A stretch of DNA of 63,490 bases from the NCBI RefSeq assembly GCF_003151135.1, contig NZ_QEQK01000020.1:1-63490 (forward strand), given 5' to 3'. The notes beneath the pieces were generated by a model. It had not been told where the DNA came from. It worked only from the letters and a program-made list of their open reading frames with translations, and made no database searches. This document shows, in pieces, positions 7,621-16,966 of the stretch. The translations under genes were made by a program, and so were the position numbers. Each line of letters opens with the position of its first letter. The first letter of the stretch is position 1. Origin of the DNA: Abyssibacter profundi. GTDB taxonomy: Bacteria > Pseudomonadota > Gammaproteobacteria > Nevskiales > OUC007.

Positions 7621-9215
7621 AACGTTTCGCCGCACTCTTCCACACCCTGGACGGCAGCACGCGCAGTTCGCACAAGCGCGCGGCCCTGGTCGCATACTTC
7701 GCATCCGCGCCCGCCCGGGATGCGGCCCACGCGGTGGCAACACTCTGCGGTCAGCGCCCACGCCGCGCGGTTAATGCCACACGACTACGCCAGGCCGCCG
7801 CGCAACGCACCGGATTGCCGCTTTGGTTGATCGAGGAGACCTATCACCACGTTGGCGACCTGGCCGAGACCATTGCACTGCTGCTGCCCGAGCCCGATCA
7901 CCCGCAGTCCATCCCCTTGCATGAACTGCTCGAACGGCGCCTACCGGCACTGGCAAGGGCGGATGAAGCCGGGCAAATCGATCAACTCTGTCGGCTGTGG
8001 TCTCACTTGCCTGCCGATGAGCGACTGGTCTTCAACAAACTGTTGACGGGGGGCTTTCGGGTCGGTGTGGCCCGCCAAAGCGTCATCCATGCCCTGGCGG
8101 CGCATCTTCAGGTCGACGCCGAACGGATCGCCGCACGATTAATGGGGCGCATCGAGCCGGACCCCGGCCTCATGGACCGGCTGGGTGCTGACGAGCGCCC
8201 CGCGGATTCGCTGGCCCCCTACCCCTTTTTGCTGGCACACCCGGCTCCGGAATCCATTCAGGATCTCGGGGACGCCACGGACTATCTGGCCGAATGGAAG
8301 TGGGATGGCATGCGTGCCCAGCTCGTCGTACGCAACGGTGCTGTCGCGATCTGGTCACGTGGCGAAGACGATGTCACCCCGCTCTTTCCGGAATTACGGG
8401 ATGCGGCCGCAACGCTGGCGGATGGCACGGTACTCGATGGTGAAATTCTGGCCTGGGATGCCAGGGGTGTCCGTCCCTTCGGGGATTTGCAGCGTCGACT
8501 GAATCGCAAGCGCGTCAGCACGAAACTCATGGCAGACGTGCCTGTGCGGATGCTGGTCTACGACCTCCTCGAAGACGCGGGCATCGACCTGCGCGACCAG
8601 CCCCTGGCCATGCGCCGGCAACGGCTACAGCGCCGCGCGGTCCATCTGGGCGAGGCGCTGCGCCCGTCCCCCCTGGTCGAGGGCCGAGACTGGGCCACCC
8701 TGCAATCGGCGTTTCGTCAGGCGCGTGAGCGTGGCGTGGAAGGCCTGATGCTCAAGCACAAGACCAGCCGCTACAGCAGCGGTCGCCCGCGCGGTTACTG
8801 GTGGAAGTGGAAGGTCGAGCCCTACACCGTGGATTGTGTCCTGCTCTACGCCCAGGCGGGTCATGGGCGTCGCTCCAATCTGTACACCGATTACACGCTG
8901 GGCGTCTGGTCAGGCGATGCGCTGGTCCCGGTGGCCAAGGCCTACTCCGGTCTCACCGATGAGGAGTTGTCGGAAATGGATCGCTGGATTCGTCGACACA
9001 CCACGGATCGGTTCGGCCCGGTGCGTGCGGTGGAGGCTGGCCAGGTCTTCGAGATCGCCTTCGAGGGCCTGCGCCCATCCAGCCGGCACAAGTCCGGGAT
9101 TGCGCTGCGTTTTCCAAGAATCCAGCGTTGGCGGCAGGACAAGTCACCAGAGCAGGCCGATCACCTCCGCGCCCTGCAAGACCTGCTGCAAGGCGCCGGT
9201 TCCCAGACGCCATGA
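7617..9215 (+). CDS. ATP-dependent DNA ligase
   Basis: 532 residues. Seals nicks using an enzyme-adenylate intermediate. Layout: an N-terminal DNA-binding domain (1-200), the adenylation domain with motif I EWKWDGMR (Lys228 expected to carry AMP), and motifs DGEILAW and GVEGLMLKH. The C-terminal OB-fold domain carries YWWKWKVEPYTVD and later FEIAFEGLRPSSRHKSGIA. This is the bacterial LigB/LigC-like type found with exonuclease, LHR helicase and PdeM, distinct from the NAD-dependent LigA used in replication. It overlaps both neighbours by 4 bp. A role in repair of DNA damage is expected from family context. Confidence 0.93.
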   Translation: MKRFAALFHTLDGSTRSSHKRAALVAYFASAPARDAAHAVATLCGQRPRRAVNATRLRQAAAQRTGLPLWLIEETYHHVGDLAETIALLLPEPDHPQSIPLHELLERRLPALARADEAGQIDQLCRLWSHLPADERLVFNKLLTGGFRVGVARQSVIHALAAHLQVDAERIAARLMGRIEPDPGLMDRLGADERPADSLAPYPFLLAHPAPESIQDLGDATDYLAEWKWDGMRAQLVVRNGAVAIWSRGEDDVTPLFPELRDAAATLADGTVLDGEILAWDARGVRPFGDLQRRLNRKRVSTKLMADVPVRMLVYDLLEDAGIDLRDQPLAMRRQRLQRRAVHLGEALRPSPLVEGRDWATLQSAFRQARERGVEGLMLKHKTSRYSSGRPRGYWWKWKVEPYTVDCVLLYAQAGHGRRSNLYTDYTLGVWSGDALVPVAKAYSGLTDEELSEMDRWIRRHTTDRFGPVRAVEAGQVFEIAFEGLRPSSRHKSGIALRFPRIQRWRQDKSPEQADHLRALQDLLQGAGSQTP

Positions 9216-11623
9216 CCCAGACGCCGATGCATCACTGGATGGCCGATCAGGGCATGGCGCCGCTGACGCATCAGGCCGCCTTGTGGACGGCCTGGTCCGA
9301 AGGCCAATCCGGGCTGCTCCACGCGCCGACCGGTCATGGGAAATCCCTGGCCGCCCTGGGCGGTTTGCTCAACAGCACGATCACCGGCGGCCGCCTGCGG
9401 ATGCTGTGGATCACCCCGATGCGTGCACTGGCCGCCGACTTACAGCAGGCCTTCGAGGCGCCTGTTGCGGCGATTAAGCCCGGCTGGAGCGTCGAATGCC
9501 GCACCGGCGACACCGGCCAGTCCCAACGCAGCCGCCAACGCCGCAAACCACCCGAAATCCTGATCACCACGCCGGAGTCGGCCAGCTTGCTGCTGACCTA
9601 TCGCGACATGCTCACGCACCTGGCGGGTGTCGACACGGTGGTCGTCGATGAATGGCATGAGCTACTGGGCAATAAGCGAGGGGTGCAGACCCAGTTGTTG
9701 CTCGCTGCACTCCGCGTCGCGAACCCTTCGCTGCGGGTCTGGGGCCTGTCCGCCACCATCGGCAATCTGGAAGAAGCCCGTGATGTCTTGCTGGGCCCGG
9801 GTCGAGACGGCGCGCTACTCGCTGCGACAAGCCAGAAACCTTTGGTCATCGAATCACTGCTACCGGACACCCAGGACCGGCTGACCTGGGCCGGCCACCT
9901 GGGCCTGCGTCTGCTGCCCCGTATCGTCGAACAGATCACGGCCGCCCGCAGCACACTGCTGTTCACCAATACGCGGTCACAGGCTGAACGTTGGTTTGAA
10001 GCCCTGGCCTGTACCGAAGCCTTGGATGGGCGGATCGCCCTGCATCACGGATCGCTGGACCGCAGCCTGCGCGATGCCGCCGAACAAGGCCTCAAAACAG
10101 GATCGCTGCGCTGCGTGGTCTCGACTTCCAGCCTGGACCTGGGCGTGGATTTCTCACCCGTCGACCAGGTCATCCAGATCGGTTCGCCCCGCACCCTGGC
10201 CCGTCTGATCCAGCGCGCGGGGCGTGCCGGGCATCAGCCCGGGGCCAGCAGCCGGATTCTTTGCGTCCCAACCCACACCCTGGAACTGGCCGAATTCGCC
10301 GCCGCCCGCCGACTCTGGGCGTCGGGCCGTGTCGAGGCACGCCAACCGCCGAATGAACCGATCGATGTGCTGTTGCAACACGTCGTCACCCGCTGTCTCG
10401 GCCAGCCGCAACGGCCCGATGCGCTGCTCGCCGAGCTGCGCCAAACCCATGCCTACCGCCATCTCAGCGATGCCCGCTGGGACTGGGTGCTGGATTTTCT
10501 GGGTCGCGGCGGCGAGGTGCTGCGAGCCTACCCGGAATACCACCGCGTGCGGGCCGACGCACACGGACACCTGCGCGTCAGCAATGCCACCGTGGCCCGT
10601 CGCCACCGCATGATGGTCGGCACCATCGCCGCTGATGCCACCATGCGTCTGCGCTGGTTGAAAGGTGGGTCGCTGGGGCATGTGGAAGAGGCCTTCATCT
10701 CCCGGCTGAAACCCGGCGACCAGTTCCTGTTCTCGGGGCGGGCACTGGAGCTCGTCCGGGTGCGCGAGCTCACGGCCTATGTGCGACGGGCGCGTCGCCG
10801 GCGGGTGGCCGTGCCGCGCTGGGCTGGGGGCCGCCTGCCATTATCAGAGGCCCTGTCCACCGCCTTTATTGATTGGCTTGCGAAGCCGGATGCCGCGCCA
10901 GAATATGCCGCACTTGCACCCTTGCTGCGGCTGCAGCAACAGGTATCGTCCCTGCCCAGCCATGAGTCTCTGCTGGTCGAGACCACCCGGTCGCGAGAGG
11001 GCTGGCATCTGGCGCTGTTTCCTTGCGCCGGCCAGGCCGTACACGAAGGCCTCGGCGCCTGCCTCGCCTGGCTGGTCACGCGGCAGCAGGCGCGCAGCAT
11101 CACGGTGGCCAGTAACGACTACGGTTTGGAACTGCTGTCGAGCAAGCCCTGGCCGGACGATTCAGCCTGGCTCGCCCAGCTGCTGGATTTCGGATCGGTG
11201 GAGGATCTGCTCACCGAGGCGCTGAACGCCACCGAGCTGTCCAAGCGCCAGTTCCGGGATGTCGCGCAGACCGCCGGACTGGTCTTTACCGGCTATCCCG
11301 GTCGCGGCAAGTCGACGCGACAGGTGCAGATGTCGACCGGCCTGCTCTTTGATGTGTTCGCGCGCTACGACCCCGACAACCCGCTGTTAATGCAGGCCAG
11401 CCTTGAATCGCGTCGCCAGGCACTGGACTGGGGCCGCTTCCAGCAAACCCTAACCCGGCTACGCCGGCAGCCGATTCGCTGGCATGCCACCGAGTCTCTC
11501 AGTCCCTTCGCCTTCCCACTCTACGCCGAAGCCCAGCGTCAGCAGTTGTCCAGCGAATCCCTTGCCGAGCGACTGCAGCGAGCGGCCGAACTGATTGAAC
11601 GTCGTGCAAGTCACGCCGCCTGA
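9212..11623 (+). CDS. Ligase-associated DEXH-box DNA helicase (LHR family)
   Basis: 803 residues. Superfamily 2 helicase. Walker A APTGHGKS (residues 38-45), DEWH box (146-149), SATIGN motif III, then a RecA2 domain with SSLDLGVDFSPVDQVIQIG and RLIQRAGRAGH. LHR-specific winged-helix and beta-barrel regions follow (about 400-800). The ATG at 9212 gives an ATGA overlap with the ligase stop and matches the expected N terminus; upstream in-frame codons at 9128 are inside the ligase. It probably unwinds DNA for repair together with the ligase, exonuclease and PdeM encoded in the same unit. Confidence 0.93.
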   Translation: MTQTPMHHWMADQGMAPLTHQAALWTAWSEGQSGLLHAPTGHGKSLAALGGLLNSTITGGRLRMLWITPMRALAADLQQAFEAPVAAIKPGWSVECRTGDTGQSQRSRQRRKPPEILITTPESASLLLTYRDMLTHLAGVDTVVVDEWHELLGNKRGVQTQLLLAALRVANPSLRVWGLSATIGNLEEARDVLLGPGRDGALLAATSQKPLVIESLLPDTQDRLTWAGHLGLRLLPRIVEQITAARSTLLFTNTRSQAERWFEALACTEALDGRIALHHGSLDRSLRDAAEQGLKTGSLRCVVSTSSLDLGVDFSPVDQVIQIGSPRTLARLIQRAGRAGHQPGASSRILCVPTHTLELAEFAAARRLWASGRVEARQPPNEPIDVLLQHVVTRCLGQPQRPDALLAELRQTHAYRHLSDARWDWVLDFLGRGGEVLRAYPEYHRVRADAHGHLRVSNATVARRHRMMVGTIAADATMRLRWLKGGSLGHVEEAFISRLKPGDQFLFSGRALELVRVRELTAYVRRARRRRVAVPRWAGGRLPLSEALSTAFIDWLAKPDAAPEYAALAPLLRLQQQVSSLPSHESLLVETTRSREGWHLALFPCAGQAVHEGLGACLAWLVTRQQARSITVASNDYGLELLSSKPWPDDSAWLAQLLDFGSVEDLLTEALNATELSKRQFRDVAQTAGLVFTGYPGRGKSTRQVQMSTGLLFDVFARYDPDNPLLMQASLESRRQALDWGRFQQTLTRLRRQPIRWHATESLSPFAFPLYAEAQRQQLSSESLAERLQRAAELIERRASHAA

Positions 11624-12293
11624 GGGACTTTCGCTGACGCTTGGCGGCGAGAAGCTCTGGCTGCTGCCCGAGCGCGCGCTCTGGTGGCCGGCTCAGCAGG
11701 CCGTGGTGGTGGCCGACGTGCACCTGGGAAAGGATGCGGTGTTTCGACGTCAGGGTCTGGCCATCCCCAAGGGCGGCGCCGGGTCTGATCTGGCAAGGCT
11801 CACGCAGCTGATCCGACGCCACGACGCCGCTCGGCTCCTCGTCCTGGGCGACTGGCTGCATGCGGCTCCGCGCGCTTCCGAAGACTGGACTCCCGAGTTA
11901 CTGGCATGGCGCGACACGCACGCGGACCTGGAGTTCAGCTGGGTGGTCGGCAACCACGACCGCCGGATCGAAACGCTGGCCGTCCAACTCAATGCTCATT
12001 GCCTTGAGGAAGCCCGTTCGCTCAACGGCCTGGCGCTTTGTCACGAACCGCCAGAGCGACTGGATCGGCCCAGTCTTTGTGGTCACTGGCACCCGGTATT
12101 GCGACTACAAACCGGCGCGAGAACCCGTCAGCGGCTGCCGGCATTCTGGTTGGCGGGCCATCGCCTGGTGCTCCCGGCCTTTGGCAGCCTGACAGGCGGC
12201 CACCCCATCCAGGGGGCGCCAACAGATCGAACCTGGGTCACCGACGGCACGACGGTGTTCGAGTGGCCGCCTAGTCCTCGTTCAAAGCGCTGA
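11595..12293 (+). CDS. pdeM: Ligase-associated DNA damage response endonuclease PdeM
   Basis: About 230 residues. Calcineurin-like metallophosphoesterase and last gene of the four-gene module. Metal-binding motifs are visible in order: VVADVHLGKD, LVLGDWLHA, WVVGNHDRR, LCHEPPE and CGHWHPV. The N-terminal LWLLPERALWWP is typical of PdeM. The start could be TTG at 11595 or GTG at 11604; both lie inside the helicase 3' end, so the genes overlap by 20-29 bp. The gene ends 23 bp inside the convergent unknown gene. The family is assigned to DNA end processing. Confidence 0.9.
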   Translation: MNVVQVTPPEGLSLTLGGEKLWLLPERALWWPAQQAVVVADVHLGKDAVFRRQGLAIPKGGAGSDLARLTQLIRRHDAARLLVLGDWLHAAPRASEDWTPELLAWRDTHADLEFSWVVGNHDRRIETLAVQLNAHCLEEARSLNGLALCHEPPERLDRPSLCGHWHPVLRLQTGARTRQRLPAFWLAGHRLVLPAFGSLTGGHPIQGAPTDRTWVTDGTTVFEWPPSPRSKR

Positions 12294-12675
12294 CGACCTG
12301 TGCGCGCAGCGCGCGACCGTCCGGCGGCGTGGCCCGACTGTCCAGCCGCTCGATGGCCAACGCACCCGCCTCGGTCAAGGTCAGCTCGTATCGATGTCCG
12401 GTGTGCCGTGATTCCAGCAGGCCGGCCCCCACCAGCGCGCCAGTCGCCCCTACAAAATCCAGACTCCGGATATGGGTCTGGTCAGCCAGCTCAGGCCAGT
12501 AGGCCCTAAGATCGACGGCATCGCCGGCCGAAACGCCCCTGGCCTTCAGGTCCAGCAAAATAGCTTGGCTGGCGGCCTGACAGAACAACTCATTGGCCGC
12601 CGTGCGCTTGGCCTCCCGGCGTTCGCGCGCAGCCTCACCGTCGTTGCGACGGTCGAACAATTGATCGCTTTTCAT
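12271..12675 (-). CDS. Unknown small protein, paralogue of the product at 55947-56336
   Basis: 134 residues from the ATG at 12675; a longer start at 12756 exists but lacks conserved sequence. A charged N-terminal third (FDRRNDGEAARERREAKR) is followed by a compact domain: AILLDLKARGV, GDAVDLRAYWPEL, DFVGATGALVGAGLLES and RYELTLTEAGALAIERL. The last part looks like a winged-helix wing, as in a MarR/PadR-like fold, but this is inference. The second copy near 56 kb shares DRR, LKA/LHA-x-GV-x-x-G-x-A-[VI]-DL, the Trp, G-LLG/LVGAG and LTEAG. Function is unknown. It converges with pdeM and is divergent from the TonB receptor operon. Confidence 0.7.
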   Translation of the reverse strand: MKSDQLFDRRNDGEAARERREAKRTAANELFCQAASQAILLDLKARGVSAGDAVDLRAYWPELADQTHIRSLDFVGATGALVGAGLLESRHTGHRYELTLTEAGALAIERLDSRATPPDGRALRAQVVSALNED

Positions 12676-12865
12676 GATGTCCCCAATCCCCAAGCCTCGC
12701 ATCCTACCGAAACCGCGGTGATCTCTGCGAGCCCGCCCCGGGCAGGCCATCGCCATCGCACTGCCTTCATCGCCCCTTCACCACGCAATCGCTACGCTCG
12801 ACATCGATGCAGACCTGCGACCACCCGCTGCAGGGGGACTGGATGCGATACGCAGAGGGGGACAG

Positions 12866-14860
12866 ATGAAGCCAGACAACCGCCGCGACGGACCCGGCCA
12901 CCCAGACCGCTGGCCTGGGCGCATTGGCCGATGGGTCTGGCCATTGCTCTTGTGCGGACCGGCATGGTCGGCGCAGCTCGATCTGGCGTCCAACGATTTC
13001 ACGGCCTTGTCGCTGGAAGAGTTGCTGGAGCTCGAAGTCGTCACCGTGTCCAAGGCAGCGGAGCCGGCGGCCCAGGCGCCTGCGGCGGTTTACGTGCTGA
13101 CACGCGACGAAATCCTGCAATCCGGTGCACGGTCAATTCCTGACGCCCTGCGCCTGGTCCCAGGCGTCAACGTGGCGGCGGTGGACGCCCGCGAGTACGC
13201 AATCTCTATTCGCGGCTTTAACAGCACGACCTCCGACAAGCTCGAGGTACTCATCGACGGACGCAGCGTCTACACCCCCCTGTTCTCGGGGGTCTTCTGG
13301 GACGTGCTGGACCTGCCGCTGGATGACCTTGACCGTATCGAGATTGTGCGTGGCCCCGGTGCCACGCTTTGGGGCGCCAATGCGGTGAACGGCGTGATCA
13401 ATATCGTGACCCGCAGCGCGTTCGAAACAGATGGCACGGCCGTGGTCACCCAGCTGGGCACCGAACGCAACGCTGCGACACTGCGCACAGGCTCCAGTCA
13501 GTGGCTGGACGGCCAGGCCGCCGCGCGCGTCTACGCTCGCGCGGTGGAGCGCAAGAGCAGCCGCATGCCCAACGGGGACAGCGGTGCCGATCGGCAAACC
13601 CTGGTTGCCAGCGGCGGCCGCTTTGATGCCCGGCTCACCGACACACAAACCCTGATGGGCACCGCCGAGCTTTATGCCGCGCATGCAGCCGACACCGCCG
13701 TGACAGGTTCGGAGTCGGTCGAGAACGACGCGCGCGGGGCATCGCTGAATCTGGTCTGGAGTCACCAATACGCCGACACAGGCAGCACCGAGCTGCGACT
13801 GGCGTACACCGGCTATCGACGGGACTACCCGACCCTGTACCGCGAAGTGCGGGACACGGTCGACCTGCAGGGCCAATGGTCCACGCGGCTGGCGGAGCGA
13901 CACCAGATCACGGCAGGCCTGGGCTATCGTCGATCCCGCGACGAAACCGGGGGGCCGCCCCGCGCCATTATCTTCACCCCGGCCGACCGCAGCATCGATC
14001 AGCCCAGCGCGTTCGTGCAGGACCGGGTCACGCTCTGGCAGGACCGCCTGACGCTGACGGTCGGCTCCAAGTTCGAGCACAACGACTTCACGGGTTACGA
14101 GGTCCAACCCGGCGTAAGGATCGGCCTGAAAACCGACAACGGCTACTTCTGGAGCTCGGCATCCCGCGCGGTGCGCACGCCCAACCGCTTTGACCATGAC
14201 ATCGGCCTGTACTGCCCGCCACCAGACGGTCTTCCGGGCTTTTGTGGCGGGGACGAGACACTGCGCATCGGCAACCCGGACCTCGACTCCGAGCAGGTCT
14301 GGACCTACGAGGCCGGCTGGCGACATTCCCTGCTCGACTGGCTGACCATCGACCTCGCGCTGTTCCACAGCGACTATGAGCAGCTGCGCAGCAATGAGCC
14401 GGCCACCCTGGGCATCCGCTTTGACAACCGCCTGGCGGCCCGAAGCCGCGGTGGCGAGGCCCTGCTTATCGCTCGGCCTTTCGATCACTGGGAATGGCGG
14501 CTCTGGTACGCCGGTCTCGATATCGACGCCGAGATGGGCTCCAGCCAGGACCAGGAAGGCGCCGACGGGATCGAAGGTGGCAGCCCCAGCCACCAGGCGC
14601 TGACAGCGCTGCGCTGGTCTCCCGGTCAGTGGGTGCTGGCAGGCATTCTGCGGTACGTCGACGAACTGGAGTCCGAGCAGGTGCCCGCCTACACGGAACT
14701 GGACATCCTGGTAGAACGGCAGCTGCAGCCCGGCCTGTCCATTGCGCTAATTGGGAGTAACCTGCTGGACGATCACCACCCTGAGTTCGGTGAGCCGGAT
14801 GAGCGACGCGAAACTGAGCGCAGCCTGATGCTGGAGTTGCAATGGCTATGGGACCGGTAA
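12866..14860 (+). CDS. TonB-dependent outer-membrane receptor
   Basis: 664 residues, on the short side for the family. Signal sequence near residues 28-43 (WVWPLLLCGPAWSAQ), then SLEELLELEVVTVSKAAE and a plug domain (RDEILQSGARSIPDALRLVPG, IEIVRGPGATLWGANAVNG), then a 22-strand-type barrel ending in EWRL and final hydrophobic strands. The start has AGAGGGGG upstream. It overlaps the YfiR-like gene by 19 bp and heads a unit with a sensor kinase and response regulator. This arrangement suggests a surface-signalling or regulated-uptake role. The ligand is not evident; no iron-specific marker is visible. Confidence 0.9.
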   Translation: MKPDNRRDGPGHPDRWPGRIGRWVWPLLLCGPAWSAQLDLASNDFTALSLEELLELEVVTVSKAAEPAAQAPAAVYVLTRDEILQSGARSIPDALRLVPGVNVAAVDAREYAISIRGFNSTTSDKLEVLIDGRSVYTPLFSGVFWDVLDLPLDDLDRIEIVRGPGATLWGANAVNGVINIVTRSAFETDGTAVVTQLGTERNAATLRTGSSQWLDGQAAARVYARAVERKSSRMPNGDSGADRQTLVASGGRFDARLTDTQTLMGTAELYAAHAADTAVTGSESVENDARGASLNLVWSHQYADTGSTELRLAYTGYRRDYPTLYREVRDTVDLQGQWSTRLAERHQITAGLGYRRSRDETGGPPRAIIFTPADRSIDQPSAFVQDRVTLWQDRLTLTVGSKFEHNDFTGYEVQPGVRIGLKTDNGYFWSSASRAVRTPNRFDHDIGLYCPPPDGLPGFCGGDETLRIGNPDLDSEQVWTYEAGWRHSLLDWLTIDLALFHSDYEQLRSNEPATLGIRFDNRLAARSRGGEALLIARPFDHWEWRLWYAGLDIDAEMGSSQDQEGADGIEGGSPSHQALTALRWSPGQWVLAGILRYVDELESEQVPAYTELDILVERQLQPGLSIALIGSNLLDDHHPEFGEPDERRETERSLMLELQWLWDR

Positions 14861-15390
14861 TCGCGCTGCGCCCCGCCTCACTCTGGCGTGGCGGCGGATG
14901 GGTGTTGCTGGCGGCAGCCATCGGTTTTGCATCGCCGAGCCACGCGGCCGTAGGCGACCGGGTCAAGGCGGCCTTTCTGCTGAATTTCGCCAAGTTCGTG
15001 GACTGGCCTGCCGGCCACTTCGATGCGCCGGATTCGCCTGTTCAACTCTGCCTGCAAGTGCCTGATGACGTGGCGGACACCATCCGCAGCTCGCTGGCCG
15101 GTAAATCGGTGGGGCGTCGCCCGATGCGCGTGGAGCGTCGTCCCGAGTCGCTGGATGGCTGTGATCTGGCCTATCTGCGAGGCGACGACGACCGGGTACG
15201 CCAGCAACTGGGGCGGCTGCCCAGCCCCGGGCTGCTCAGCGTCTACGAACATCCCGACACCGTGGAAAGCGGCGTGATTCGGCTATTTTTGGAAGAACGC
15301 AAAATCCGTTTTTCCATTGATGTGGAATCTGCCCAGGCCCAGCAGCTCACGGTTAGCGCCAAGCTGCTCAGCGTGGCCCGGCAACCCTGA
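14842..15390 (+). CDS. YfiR-family periplasmic protein
   Basis: 182 residues. Signal peptide (LLAAAIGFASPSHAAV) followed by the YfiR/DUF4154 hallmark VKAAFLLNFAKFVDWPA. Later come SCYL-like segments (LCLQVPDDV, GLLSVYE) and the typical C-terminal IRFSIDVESAQAQQLTVSAKLLSVA. YfiR of Pseudomonas is a periplasmic repressor of the diguanylate cyclase YfiN. Here it lies between a TonB receptor and a membrane histidine kinase, so it may modulate that kinase. The role is inferred from position; the family assignment is strong. Confidence 0.88.
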   Translation: MAMGPVIALRPASLWRGGGWVLLAAAIGFASPSHAAVGDRVKAAFLLNFAKFVDWPAGHFDAPDSPVQLCLQVPDDVADTIRSSLAGKSVGRRPMRVERRPESLDGCDLAYLRGDDDRVRQQLGRLPSPGLLSVYEHPDTVESGVIRLFLEERKIRFSIDVESAQAQQLTVSAKLLSVARQP

Positions 15391-15394
15391 GCCC

Positions 15395-16966
15395 GTGCTG
15401 CGTAACCAGCCCATCGGCCGCAAGCTCACCGTCATCGCCATGGTGGCGGCCGCTGCAGGCCTGCTCCTCGCGGCGGGCGCCCTGATCTGGCTGGCCTATC
15501 AGTCCGAATTGCGCGCCAGCGAGCGCAATCTCCAGACCATCGGCACGCTGATGGCGGCCAACAGCACGGCGGCGCTAAGCTTTAATGATCCGTCCACCGC
15601 CACCGAGGTGCTGGCCACCCTGGATGCAACACCGGCGATTGTTCGGGCCTGCCTCTACGCCGAGGGAGAGCCCGCGGTGTTCGCCAGCTTTCAACGTCCC
15701 GAATCCGCTGATTGCCAAACCGGAGAGGTACAACTCGATGGCGTGGTCACGGCGCGGCTGCCCGTCCAGCTGCTGGGCGAAACTCTCGGACACCTGCAAC
15801 TCACCGCCACGCTAGCCCCGGTCTATGCCCAGTTGCGCCAGCAGGTGCAGCTGACTTTAACGGTGCTGATTGGCAGCCTGCTGGTCACGGTCCCCCTGAT
15901 GACCCGGCTGCAGCGGATGATCACCGATCCGGTTCTCCACCTGGGCACGGTGGCGCGACAAGTCAGCGAAACCCGCGACTACAGCCTGCGCGCCCAGGAT
16001 TCCGGTGCGGACGAAATCGGCCAGCTCGCACGTGATTTCAACACCATGCTGGCGCGCATTCAGCACCGGGATGCCGACATTCTGGCCGCGCAGAAACGCC
16101 TGGCCACCCAGGTCGAGGAAACCCGGACCGCCAACCGCGAACTCGAGCAGACCATGGATCAGCTGCAAACAGCCCAAACCCAGCTGGTCCAAACCGAAAA
16201 ACTCGCTTCGCTGGGCGGACTGGTCGCCGGCGTCGCGCATGAGATCAATACCCCGGTCGGTGTCGGGGTAACGGCGGCTTCGACGTTGCGAGCAGCCGCC
16301 GAGCAGCTGGTCGAGCGCCTGGCCGCGGGCACGCTGAAACGCTCGCATCTGAGCGAATTCACCTCGACGGCCGACGATGCCACCCGCATCATTCTCAGCA
16401 ACCTGCACCGTGCTTCTGAGCTGGTGCAAAGCTTTAAACAAGTCGCGGTCGACCAGTCCAGCGCGGAGCGCCGACACTTCAACCTCAAGGAATATGTGGA
16501 CGAGGTGCTGCTAAGCCTGACGCCCCGGCTGAAGAAAACGCCGCACCAGGTCACCACCGAGATTCCGGAAGACCTGATGCTGGACTCCTACCCAGGTGCG
16601 CTGGCGCAGATTCTGACCAACCTGGTCACCAACGCCTTGATTCATGCCTTCGATGACCGGCGCCCGGGCACCATTACGGTCCAGGCACAGGCCGAAGGCG
16701 AGCAGCTTCGGTTGATCTGCAGCGACGATGGCTGCGGCATGTCGCCCGATCACCGGAAGAAGCTCTTCGACCCGTTCTTCACCACCAAGCGCGGGGCCGG
16801 CGGCAGCGGACTGGGCATGCATATCGTGTTCAATCTGGTGACCCAGGCCCTGCAAGGCCGTATTACCGTGGAGACCGAGCCCGGTCAGGGCACACGCTAC
16901 GACATGCTGATTCCGCTGCGTGCCCCGGACCGCCCGGCACCTCCTTCACAGGACCCCAGATCATGA
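15395..16966 (+). CDS. Membrane sensor histidine kinase (CHASE8-like sensor, HAMP, HisKA/HATPase)
   Basis: About 523 residues from the GTG at 15395, 5 nt after the YfiR stop; in-frame codons from 15317 are inside yfiR. Layout: TM1 (VIAMVAAAAGLLLAAGALIW), a periplasmic part with ERNLQTIGTLMAANSTAALSF, typical of CHASE8, then TM2 (LTVLIGSLLVTVPLM) and HAMP. A coiled coil (AQKRLATQVEETRTANREL) leads to the phosphoacceptor box GVAHEINTPVG with His282, and then the ATPase domain with NLVTNALIHAF, DDGCGMSP and GGSGLGMHIV. It is coupled to the response regulator by an ATGA overlap. Confidence 0.9.
   Translation: MLRNQPIGRKLTVIAMVAAAAGLLLAAGALIWLAYQSELRASERNLQTIGTLMAANSTAALSFNDPSTATEVLATLDATPAIVRACLYAEGEPAVFASFQRPESADCQTGEVQLDGVVTARLPVQLLGETLGHLQLTATLAPVYAQLRQQVQLTLTVLIGSLLVTVPLMTRLQRMITDPVLHLGTVARQVSETRDYSLRAQDSGADEIGQLARDFNTMLARIQHRDADILAAQKRLATQVEETRTANRELEQTMDQLQTAQTQLVQTEKLASLGGLVAGVAHEINTPVGVGVTAASTLRAAAEQLVERLAAGTLKRSHLSEFTSTADDATRIILSNLHRASELVQSFKQVAVDQSSAERRHFNLKEYVDEVLLSLTPRLKKTPHQVTTEIPEDLMLDSYPGALAQILTNLVTNALIHAFDDRRPGTITVQAQAEGEQLRLICSDDGCGMSPDHRKKLFDPFFTTKRGAGGSGLGMHIVFNLVTQALQGRITVETEPGQGTRYDMLIPLRAPDRPAPPSQDPRS

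Noticed and set aside
13133-14593. 486-codon minus-strand ORF
   Set aside because: Lies wholly antisense to the TonB receptor; no family motifs; a GC-rich frame shadow.
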